Shown here in pieces: positions 1-5,588 of a stretch of 7,498 nt of DNA. The DNA is from Candidatus Brevibacterium intestinigallinarum. GTDB lineage: Bacteria; Actinomycetota; Actinomycetes; Actinomycetales; Brevibacteriaceae. The position numbers were made by a program, and so were the translations under genes. Positions within the stretch are counted from its first letter, which is position 1. Each line of letters begins with the position of its first letter. The stretch is taken from positions 1 to 7,498 of the forward strand of contig DWZY01000076.1 of NCBI GenBank assembly GCA_019117325.1. The letters are read 5' to 3'. Below the pieces are notes generated by a model that saw only the letters and a program-made list of their open reading frames with translations, searched no databases and was not told the DNA's origin.

Positions 1-407
1 GCCAGGAGCAGCAGCTGGAAGAGCAGGACGGGCGCCACGTAGGCGATGTCCCCCAGGACGTAGAGCGCGATGGGGATGCCCAGGTTGCCGATGTTGACGT
101 AGCTGACGGCCCACGCGGAGAACATCGCCTCGCCGGTCGAGCGCTTCCGGGCCCACCGCGTGAGGACGAAGAGGAGGATCGCGCAGACCACCGCGGATCC
201 GCCCGTCGCGATGAGCTGGGTCGAGAAGATGAACGACAGATCCGTCGTGGCGATCATCGTGAAGAGGAGCGTGGGCGTCGCGAGGTAGAACACGATCCCC
301 GCGATCACGCGCTGCGCCTGGTCGCCCAGCAGGCCCGTGCGACCCAGGAACAGGCCGGTGAGCACGACGACGGCGATGACGCCGAAACCCTCGAGCACAC
401 CCAGCAC
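1..407 (-). CDS. AEC family (auxin efflux carrier-type) membrane transporter, N-terminal part
   Basis: This is a partial gene; its C-terminal part lies beyond the left edge. The 135 visible residues are very hydrophobic. Helix 1 covers about residues 4-22 and is followed by a GRTGLL turn. Helix 2 is around 33-53 and carries FYLATPTLLF, helix 3 is around 64-83, and a basic loop RWARKR lies at 84-89. The motif NIGNLGIP at 105-112 leads into further hydrophobic sequence. The first-helix pattern, the Pro in helix 2 and the N-x-GN-LGIP motif are typical of AEC permeases (Mem_trans family), which sit in the inner membrane and are thought to export small organic anions or related compounds. The substrate cannot be told from sequence. 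The GTG at 407-405 is chosen because a strong Shine-Dalgarno lies 5 nt upstream and helix 1 follows at once. It is divergent from the helicase gene. Confidence 0.85.
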   Translation of the reverse strand, partial: MLGVLEGFGVIAVVVLTGLFLGRTGLLGDQAQRVIAGIVFYLATPTLLFTMIATTDLSFIFSTQLIATGGSAVVCAILLFVLTRWARKRSTGEAMFSAWAVSYVNIGNLGIPIALYVLGDIAYVAPVLLFQLLLL

Positions 408-412
408 GCCGA

Positions 413-423
413 CTCCTCCTCCC
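413..423 (-). promoter_or_regulatory. Strong ribosome binding site of the AEC transporter gene
   Basis: Read on the minus strand this is GGGAGGAGGAG, an extended match to the anti-Shine-Dalgarno, with five bases (TCGGC) before the GTG at 407-405. It decides the GTG start and contrasts with the helicase gene on the other side, which has no clear ribosome binding site. Confidence 0.75.
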
Positions 424-428
424 GTGGA

Positions 429-434
429 ACCTTA
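429..434 (-). promoter_or_regulatory. Candidate -10 element for the AEC transporter gene
   Basis: TAAGGT on the minus strand fits the actinobacterial TAnnnT -10 pattern. It would place the transcript start near position 422, giving a very short leader of about 15 nt that holds the Shine-Dalgarno. The best upstream -35 match is weak (GTTACC, 16-nt spacer). This is a pattern match only. Confidence 0.35.
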
Positions 435-452
435 CGCCGACCGGCCCGCCGG

Positions 453-458
453 TAACCT
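453..458 (+). promoter_or_regulatory. Candidate -10 element for hrpA (near-leaderless transcript)
   Basis: TAACCT fits the TAnnnT -10 pattern and would start transcription near 465, only about 4 nt before the ATG at 469. No Shine-Dalgarno is visible before that ATG, so a leaderless or nearly leaderless mRNA is plausible. No good -35 hexamer is seen. It lies within the 61-bp divergent region 408-468, where the control elements for both genes must be packed or shared. Confidence 0.4.
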
Positions 459-468
459 GGTGTTCGAC

Positions 469-3400
469 ATGAGAGACGACTCGAACACCCCCGCCCCCGG
501 TCCCGACGCAGCCGGCGACGCCGCCCGGCAGAACCGCCGCCGAGGCCGTGGTCGCCGCCCGCAGCAGACCTCCGGCTCCGCTGGGAGTGACCGGGGAGAC
601 CGGGCAGATCAGGCAGCCCGGGGAGACCGGGACAGCAGGGACGGCCAGCGAGGTCAGGGCGCCCAGGGTGGCGAGGGCGCCCAGCGAAGCCCTCGCGGCC
701 AGCGAGGTCGGGGCGGCCAGCGCGGCCGGGGGCGTCAGGCGCACGAGGACCGCCGGGCGCGGCAGCGGACCGCACGCGCCGCGCGGACCCCGCTGCTCGA
801 GTACCCGCCGGAGCTGCCGGTCGTCGAGCACCGCGAGGAGATCGCAGATGCGATCCGCGATCACCAGGTTGTCGTCATCGCAGGTGAGACCGGATCGGGC
901 AAGACGACCCAGATCCCCAAGATCTGCCTGGAACTGGGGCTGGGCGTCGACGGGCTCATCGGCCACACGCAGCCGCGCCGCATCGCCGCCCGCTCTGTCG
1001 CCCAGCGCCTGGCGGACGAGATGGCCGAGGACCTGGGCGACACCGTGGGCTACCAGGTCCGCTTCACCTCGCAGGTGGCGGACCACACGCGGGTCAAGGT
1101 CATGACGGACGGCATCCTGCTGTCCGAGCTGCGCAACGACCGCCTGCTGCGCGACTACGAGGTCCTCATCATCGATGAGGCGCACGAGCGCAGCCTCAAC
1201 ATCGACTTCATCATCGGCCTGCTCACGCGCCTGCTGCCCCAGCGGCCGGACCTCAAGGTCATCATCACCTCCGCGACGATCAATCCGGAGGCGTTCAGCG
1301 AGCACTTCGGCGGTGCGCCCATCATCTCCGTGTCCGGCCGGACCTATCCGGTCGAGGTCCGCTACCGTCCGCTGGATCCCGCGACCGAGGCCGCCCCCGG
1401 TGACGACGAGGACGGCACCGGGGCCGGTGGAGATGGTTCGGGCGCCGGAGACGCCGCAGACTCCAGGAACGGCGGAGCCTCCGCGGACAGCCGGGACGAC
1501 CTCACCCGCGGCGGTGCCGCGCAGCGGACGGTCAAGGACCAGGTCGAGGGGATCCTCGACGCCTTCGACGAGCTGACGGGGGAGGAGCCGGGCGACATCC
1601 TCGTGTTCCTGTCCGGCGAGCGGGAGATCCGCGACGCCGCGGATGCGCTGGAGGAGCACGTGCGGCGCGCGGGCCGGGGCGGTCCCCGCCGCCGCGGGGC
1701 GGACTGGGAGGTCGTCCCGCTCTACGCGCGACTGTCCGCGCAGGAGCAGCAGCGGGTGTTCGCCCGCCACGATCGTCCGCGCGTCGTGCTGGCGACGAAC
1801 GTGGCGGAGACGTCCCTGACGGTGCCGGGCATCCGCTACGTCATCGACACCGGCGTCGCGCGGATCTCCCGCTACTCGAACCGGACGAAGGTGCAGCGCC
1901 TGCCCATCGAGCCGGTCAGCCAGGCGAGCGCGAACCAGCGCAAGGGCCGGTCCGGCCGCACGAGCGACGGCATCTGCATCCGCCTGTACTCCCAGGCGGA
2001 CTTCGAGGCGCGCCCGGAGTTCACGGATCCGGAGATCCTGCGGACCAACCTGGCGAGCGTCATCCTGCAGATGGTGACCCTGGGCTTCGCGCGGACGGAG
2101 CGGGAGGTGACGGAGTTCCCGTTCCTCACCCCGCCGGATCCTCGCGCGGTCCGGGACGGTCGTGCCCTCCTCATGGAGCTGGGCGCACTGCGGGCCGGAG
2201 CGGACGGCGCGCTCGCCGTCACGGACACCGGACGGACGATCGCAGCCCTGCCCATCGACCCGCGCCTGGCGCGCATGGTCATCGCCGGTGCGCAGAACGG
2301 TTGCGGCGCGGAGGTCGCCGTCATCGTCGCCGCGCTCACCACCCAGGATCCGCGGGAGCGGCCGGTGGAGCAGCGGGGTGAGGCGGACGCCCAGCACGCC
2401 CGGTTCACGCACGCGCGCAGCGACTTCCTGTCCTTCCTGGCGCTGTGGAACTACCTCCGCGAGCAGTCGCAGACGCTGTCCAGCTCGAAGTTCCGCCGCA
2501 CGGTCCGCGGCGAGTTTCTCAACTACGTGCGGATCCGCGAGTGGCAGGACCTCGTGGGTCAGCTGCGCTCCCTGGCCGGGTCCGCGGGTCTCCAGCTGGG
2601 CGAGGTGACATGGAAGACCGGAGCCAGCGGCGGCCTCGGCGATGCGAAGGGTGACACGACAGGATCCGGCCCCTTCGACCAGCAGGCGGTGGCGATCCAC
2701 CGCTCCCTCCTCACGGGTCTCCTGTCGATGATCGGGCAGCGGATCGCGGACAGCCGCGACTACCAGGGTGCGCGCGGCGCGCGGTTCCAGATCTTCCCGG
2801 GCTCGGCGCTGTTCAAGAAGGGGCCGGACTTCGTCATGGCGGCGGAGCTCGTGGAGACCTCCCGCCTGTGGGCGCGGACGGTCGCGTGGGCGGACCCGGA
2901 CTGGGTCGTCGAGATCGCCGGCGACCTCGTCAAGAAGACGCACGCGGAGCCCCGGTGGTCGGCGTCGCGCGGCCAGGCGGTCGCGAGCGAGCGGGCGACC
3001 CTCCACGGGGTGACCCTCTACACGGACCGGACCGTGGCGTACGCGCGGATCGACCGGACCGTCGCCCGCGAGCTCTTCATCCGCCACGCCCTCGTCGAGG
3101 GCGACTGGCGGGAGACGCACCGGTTCATGACCACGAATGCCACGACGTTGGCCGAGGCGGAGGAGCTCGCCTCGCGCACCCGCGACCGGCGCGTGCTGTC
3201 CGGCGACGACGACCTCTACGCGTTCTACGACGCGCGGGTCCCCGAGGACGTCCTCACCGCCTCGGACTTCACCGGCTGGTGGCGGAAGCAGAGCCGGACC
3301 GACCCGTCCTACCTCGACGTGCCGCTCGAGACGCTGCTGGCCGAGGACGCGGCGGACCGCACCGCGGACCTCGCCCGCGACTACCCGACGCACTGGGTGC

Positions 3401-5025
3401 TGCCGGCCCGCAGTGACGAGGAGAAGGACGCGCGGGCCGAGCTGCGCTACGCGTTCGACCCCGGCACCGCCGGCGACGGGGTGACGGCGGAGATCCAGCT
3501 GCGCGACCTGGATCGCGCCGACCCGCACGCGTTCTCGTGGCAGGTGCCCGGACTGCGCGTCGAGTACGTGTCCGCGCTCATCCGGTCGCTGCCCAAGGCG
3601 AAGCGCACCTACTTCGTCCCGGCGCCCGACGTGGCTCGAGACATCCTCGGCCAGCTGCGGGCCGCGGGGGAGGAGGGACTCGGCAGCCTGCCCGAGGTCC
3701 TGGCCGCCGAGCTGACCGCCCGCGGCGGCGGAGGCCGCCTCGAGGACCGCAACCCGATCACCGTCACGCCCGCGGACTTCGACCTCTCCCGCGTGCCGGT
3801 CCACCTGCGCATGCGCTTCCGCCTCATGCGCGGCCGCCGGGTCCTGGCGGAGGACACGGACCTCGCGCAGATGCAGGCCGAGCAGCGCCGGCGCGCGGCG
3901 GCCCGGAGCGCGCAGAAGTCCGGACAGCCAGGGCAGTCTGGACAGGTCGGGCAGTCGGGGCAGCCCGGACAGGTCGGGCAGGCGGGGCGTGCAGGTCAGG
4001 CGGGCCAGGCCGATCCAGGTGCGGCGACGGCGTCGAACGTGCGCGGTGCGGGCGCCCATTCGACCGCGGGTGGGCGCGCAGGTGTGCAGGGTCCGGGCCG
4101 CAGTCGGTCGGGACGGGCCGCCGCCGAGGCCCCGGTCGCCACCCGCGAGGAGCTGGTCGACCGGGTCGTCGCCGAGGCCGGGCCAGTGCTCGCATACCTG
4201 AAGGAGCACCTCACGACGCAGGAGAAGCTCGTGCTGGCCGGCCACCAGACGACCTCCGACGCGCTGCTGGACGCGCTCCTGCGCGTCGCCGCGCGCGGCG
4301 AGCTGGCAGACCGGCTGGTGGGCGCCGACGGGCGCCTCGTCACGAACGGGGCGACGCAGGCGGGTGGAGCGGCGGCCTCGGGCGCAGCCGGGCAGAGCAC
4401 GGCCGGGCAGGGCTCGGCGGGCTCGGGCACCGCGGGGCAGGGGGCCTCGGGCGCGGGGGTGCCGGAGGTCGCGACGCTCGTGCGGGCCGCGCAGGCCGGC
4501 CTCGCCCAGCGGACCGACGCGCTGCTGCAGGCGCTCATGCGCGCGCTCACGGCGCTGACGGCTCTGGACCGGGCGGTCTCGCAGGCGTCGTCGCTCGTGA
4601 TCCTCGCGAACCTGGCCGACGTGAAGGAGTGGCGCGAGCAGATGGGCACGCCAGACGCGATCGCCGGCCTGAGCGAGGCGGCCCTGCTGCGCCTGCCGGT
4701 CTGGATCGAGGCCGCGATCGCCCGCGTGCGCGCGATGGTCGACCAGCCGCCGCGCGATCGCCAGCTCATGGACCGGATGCGGGCGGCGGAGGCCGGGGTC
4801 GAGAAGAAGGTGCAGAGTGCTCGGCCGGATCTGGCGGCACTGGGTCGGGCCGCGCGGCTGGGTGCGGTCGTCGAGGCCGGCGAGCCCGGGCGCGGACCGG
4901 GCACGGGCTGGCACGCGGTGCTCTTCCACCAGGAGGAGCTGCGGGTCAGTCTCTACGCGCCGGGGATCTCGACGGTGGGGAGGGTCTCGGAGCAGCGGCT
5001 CGCGAAGGCGCTCACCGCGCTGTGA
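469..5025 (+). CDS. hrpA: HrpA-type DEAH-box ATP-dependent RNA helicase (3'-5')
   Basis: Large cytoplasmic DEAH/RHA RNA helicase. Visible motifs: Walker A GETGSGKT at 139-146, DEAH at 236-239, SAT at 268-270, FLSGERE (motif IV region) at 380-386, ATNVAETSLT (motif V) at 442-451 and QRKGRSGR (motif VI) at 490-497. A winged-helix/HA2-like segment with LPIDPRLARM follows near 594-603. The OB-fold region with GSALFKK at 778-784 comes next. The remainder matches the long C-terminal region special to bacterial HrpA (DUF3418), ending with the typical EELRVSLYAPG signature. At 1518 aa it exceeds the roughly 1300 aa of E. coli HrpA. The excess lies in an RG-rich N-terminus (about 1-105), a Gly/Asp-rich insert (about 305-354), a Gly-Gln-X tract (1152-1181) and a Gly/Ala/Ser insert (about 1295-1330). 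E. coli HrpA has been linked to fimbrial mRNA processing and rescue of stalled or collided ribosomes; that role here is inferred. The frame is open further upstream (in-frame ATG 337, GTG 460), but ATG 469 avoids overlap with the divergent gene and follows a -10-like element. Confidence 0.95.
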   Translation: MRDDSNTPAPGPDAAGDAARQNRRRGRGRRPQQTSGSAGSDRGDRADQAARGDRDSRDGQRGQGAQGGEGAQRSPRGQRGRGGQRGRGRQAHEDRRARQRTARAARTPLLEYPPELPVVEHREEIADAIRDHQVVVIAGETGSGKTTQIPKICLELGLGVDGLIGHTQPRRIAARSVAQRLADEMAEDLGDTVGYQVRFTSQVADHTRVKVMTDGILLSELRNDRLLRDYEVLIIDEAHERSLNIDFIIGLLTRLLPQRPDLKVIITSATINPEAFSEHFGGAPIISVSGRTYPVEVRYRPLDPATEAAPGDDEDGTGAGGDGSGAGDAADSRNGGASADSRDDLTRGGAAQRTVKDQVEGILDAFDELTGEEPGDILVFLSGEREIRDAADALEEHVRRAGRGGPRRRGADWEVVPLYARLSAQEQQRVFARHDRPRVVLATNVAETSLTVPGIRYVIDTGVARISRYSNRTKVQRLPIEPVSQASANQRKGRSGRTSDGICIRLYSQADFEARPEFTDPEILRTNLASVILQMVTLGFARTEREVTEFPFLTPPDPRAVRDGRALLMELGALRAGADGALAVTDTGRTIAALPIDPRLARMVIAGAQNGCGAEVAVIVAALTTQDPRERPVEQRGEADAQHARFTHARSDFLSFLALWNYLREQSQTLSSSKFRRTVRGEFLNYVRIREWQDLVGQLRSLAGSAGLQLGEVTWKTGASGGLGDAKGDTTGSGPFDQQAVAIHRSLLTGLLSMIGQRIADSRDYQGARGARFQIFPGSALFKKGPDFVMAAELVETSRLWARTVAWADPDWVVEIAGDLVKKTHAEPRWSASRGQAVASERATLHGVTLYTDRTVAYARIDRTVARELFIRHALVEGDWRETHRFMTTNATTLAEAEELASRTRDRRVLSGDDDLYAFYDARVPEDVLTASDFTGWWRKQSRTDPSYLDVPLETLLAEDAADRTADLARDYPTHWVLPARSDEEKDARAELRYAFDPGTAGDGVTAEIQLRDLDRADPHAFSWQVPGLRVEYVSALIRSLPKAKRTYFVPAPDVARDILGQLRAAGEEGLGSLPEVLAAELTARGGGGRLEDRNPITVTPADFDLSRVPVHLRMRFRLMRGRRVLAEDTDLAQMQAEQRRRAAARSAQKSGQPGQSGQVGQSGQPGQVGQAGRAGQAGQADPGAATASNVRGAGAHSTAGGRAGVQGPGRSRSGRAAAEAPVATREELVDRVVAEAGPVLAYLKEHLTTQEKLVLAGHQTTSDALLDALLRVAARGELADRLVGADGRLVTNGATQAGGAAASGAAGQSTAGQGSAGSGTAGQGASGAGVPEVATLVRAAQAGLAQRTDALLQALMRALTALTALDRAVSQASSLVILANLADVKEWREQMGTPDAIAGLSEAALLRLPVWIEAAIARVRAMVDQPPRDRQLMDRMRAAEAGVEKKVQSARPDLAALGRAARLGAVVEAGEPGRGPGTGWHAVLFHQEELRVSLYAPGISTVGRVSEQRLAKALTAL
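591..709 (+). repeat. Repetitive DNA encoding the RG-rich N-terminal tail of HrpA
   Basis: Degenerate direct repeats lie inside hrpA. CCGGGGAGACCGGG occurs at 591-604 and again at 618-631, a 27-nt (9-codon) period. GGCCAGCGAGGTC occurs at 643-655 and 697-709. In frame the region encodes RGD, RGQ and RGRG motifs in a basic, probably disordered tail with RGG/RG-box character, which in other proteins is associated with RNA binding. The antisense reading gives a collagen-like Gly-x-Pro pattern, which I treat as a by-product. Confidence 0.6.
3922..4011 (+). repeat. Ten Gly-x-x triplets (mostly Gly-Gln-X) in HrpA
   Basis: Ten consecutive 9-nt units encode GQP GQS GQV GQS GQP GQV GQA GRA GQA GQA (HrpA residues 1152-1181). 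Glycine holds every third position and glutamine every second position but one. The codons vary (GGA/GGG/GGT/GGC, CCA/CCC, TCT/TCG), so the periodicity is stronger in protein than in DNA. The tract follows an Arg/Ala/Gln-rich helix-like stretch (QAEQRRRAAARSAQ) and leads into more Gly/Ala/Arg-rich sequence before order resumes near APVATREELVD. It most likely acts as a flexible linker within the HrpA C-terminal region. Confidence 0.8.
4351..4458 (+). other. Gly/Ala/Ser/Gln-rich low-complexity insert in the HrpA C-terminal region
   Basis: HrpA residues 1295-1330 are almost only Gly, Ala, Ser, Gln and Thr, with repeated TAGQG and AGQ cores. The insert separates two ordered, helical stretches: LLDALLRVAARGELADRL before it, and VATLVRAAQAGLAQRTDALL after it. 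The reading frame is kept on both sides, so it is an insertion or expansion and not a frameshift. Confidence 0.6.
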
Positions 5026-5055
5026 CCCGGCACCGGCGCGGAGTCCGGCCGGTCA

Positions 5056-5085
5056 CGGCGGGCCGGAGCACACGCCGGCCCGCCG
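5056..5085. terminator. GC hairpin, candidate bidirectional terminator between hrpA and the membrane gene
   Basis: CGGCGGGCCGG at 5056-5066 and CCGGCCCGCCG at 5075-5085 form a perfect 11-bp stem with an 8-nt loop. The stem starts 31 nt after the hrpA stop and about 50 nt beyond the stop of the convergent membrane gene, so it could end both transcripts. It has no T-tract on either strand, as is common for GC-rich actinobacterial hairpins. An outer pairing of GAGTCCGGC (5041-5049) with GCCGGACTC is also possible, at 5082-5090 or at 5112-5120. Confidence 0.6.
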
Positions 5086-5136
5086 GACTCAGGTCCAGAG
5101 GGCTCAGGCCCGCCGGACTCAGGTCCAGAGGGCTCA
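5077..5136. repeat. Perfect tandem duplication of a 30-bp unit
   Basis: Two adjacent identical 30-bp copies lie at 5077-5106 and 5107-5136. Each begins GGCCCGCCGG and ends CAGAGGGCTCA. The first copy supplies most of the right arm of the 5056-5085 hairpin, and the second could replace it by pairing GGCCCGCC (5107-5114) with 5057-5064. Each copy ends in TCA, the reverse complement of TGA, so the right copy contains the stop codon of the minus-strand membrane gene and the left copy a second in-frame TGA. Confidence 0.9.
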
Positions 5137-5538
5137 GCCCCAGAGAGTGCCGGTCACCAGCCACAGCAGCGGCATGAGCCCGGCGGCCAGCACGGTCGCC
5201 CCGGCCCAGCTCCACCGCCACGCCCACGTGTCGCGGCGCCAGCCGATGTAGAGGCACGCGAGTGCCCCGACGAGGCACACGAACCCGCCCACGGACATGA
5301 GGCCCACGCCGAACTGGGCCCAGCCACCCGCGCCCAGCTGCAGGATGTAGACCGCGATCTGGGCGACCTCCAGCGAGAACGCGATGGCCAGCCACAGGAG
5401 CGGCACGCTCACGAGCGCGGCGGCGACGAGGGGCAGGATCCGCAGCCGGCGACCGGTCCGGTGCGGGTCGCGGGCGACGGTCGTGACCTCGTCACGGCTG
5501 CGGGTCCGCGACTGGGATGCTCTGCGCTGTCTGCTCAC
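5134..5538 (-). CDS. Small multi-pass membrane protein of unknown function
   Basis: I do not recognise a family for this 134-aa protein. Residues 1-33 are basic and polar (many Arg and Ser) and probably cytoplasmic. Hydrophobic stretches follow at about 34-66 (long enough for one or two helices), 74-99 and 107-131. A short Arg-containing loop, GWRRDTW, lies at 99-105. Trp is frequent, mainly near the predicted helix ends (WAWRWSW). The stop codon lies within the tandem repeat. The GTG at 5538-5536 is preferred because it gives a basic cytoplasmic N-terminus and lies exactly 6 nt after the -10-like TAGGCT; the next in-frame GTG (codon 43) is inside helix 1. It is convergent with hrpA and divergent from prfC, so it is transcribed alone. 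The clean hydrophobic pattern supports a real gene, but function is unknown. Confidence 0.7.
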   Translation of the reverse strand: MSRQRRASQSRTRSRDEVTTVARDPHRTGRRLRILPLVAAALVSVPLLWLAIAFSLEVAQIAVYILQLGAGGWAQFGVGLMSVGGFVCLVGALACLYIGWRRDTWAWRWSWAGATVLAAGLMPLLWLVTGTLWG

Positions 5539-5544
5539 GACTCC

Positions 5545-5550
5545 AGCCTA
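5545..5550 (-). promoter_or_regulatory. Candidate -10 element giving a leaderless transcript of the membrane gene
   Basis: TAGGCT on the minus strand is followed by exactly 6 nt (GGAGTC) and then the GTG start at 5538. Standard -10 spacing puts the transcript start on the first base of that GTG. A GGAG lies only 2 nt before the GTG, too close for a normal Shine-Dalgarno. No convincing -35 is seen. Confidence 0.45.
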
Positions 5551-5576
5551 GATGTCCCGGCTGGACGCGGCCTGCC

Positions 5577-5582
5577 TACACT
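5577..5582 (+). promoter_or_regulatory. Candidate -10 element giving a leaderless transcript of prfC
   Basis: TACACT matches the TAnnnT -10 consensus and is followed by exactly 6 nt (GGTGCG) and then the GTG at 5589, so the expected transcript start is the first base of the start codon. No AG-rich Shine-Dalgarno exists upstream of the GTG. The -35 region is weak. Confidence 0.55.
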
Positions 5583-5588
5583 GGTGCG

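Noticed and set aside
337..468. Upstream extension of HrpA from the in-frame ATG at 337 or GTG at 460
   Set aside because: The extension overlaps the first codons of the divergent transporter, encodes a Thr/Pro-rich stretch that is the antisense of the transporter start, and has no ribosome binding site. ATG 469 follows a -10-like element and starts a polar tail.
305..775. A minus-strand frame with a collagen-like Gly-x-Pro pattern
   Set aside because: The pattern is the antisense reading of the RG-rich repeats of hrpA, and the frame overlaps the transporter start out of phase. No sign that it is translated.
5077..5136. Possible CRISPR array
   Set aside because: The two 30-bp copies are directly adjacent with no spacer, and there are only two; no cas genes are nearby.
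3537..5177. A 546-codon Arg/Gly/Ala-rich plus-strand frame overlapping the end of hrpA
   Set aside because: It is an out-of-frame shadow of hrpA; the hrpA frame keeps the conserved C-terminal helicase signature to its stop at 5025.
5012..5395. Alternative minus-strand frame in which the 30-bp unit encodes a repeated LSPLDLSPAG peptide
   Set aside because: It is out of frame with the clear membrane-helix pattern of the 5134-5538 gene and overlaps the end of hrpA; its His/Arg/Gly-rich composition looks like a shadow frame.
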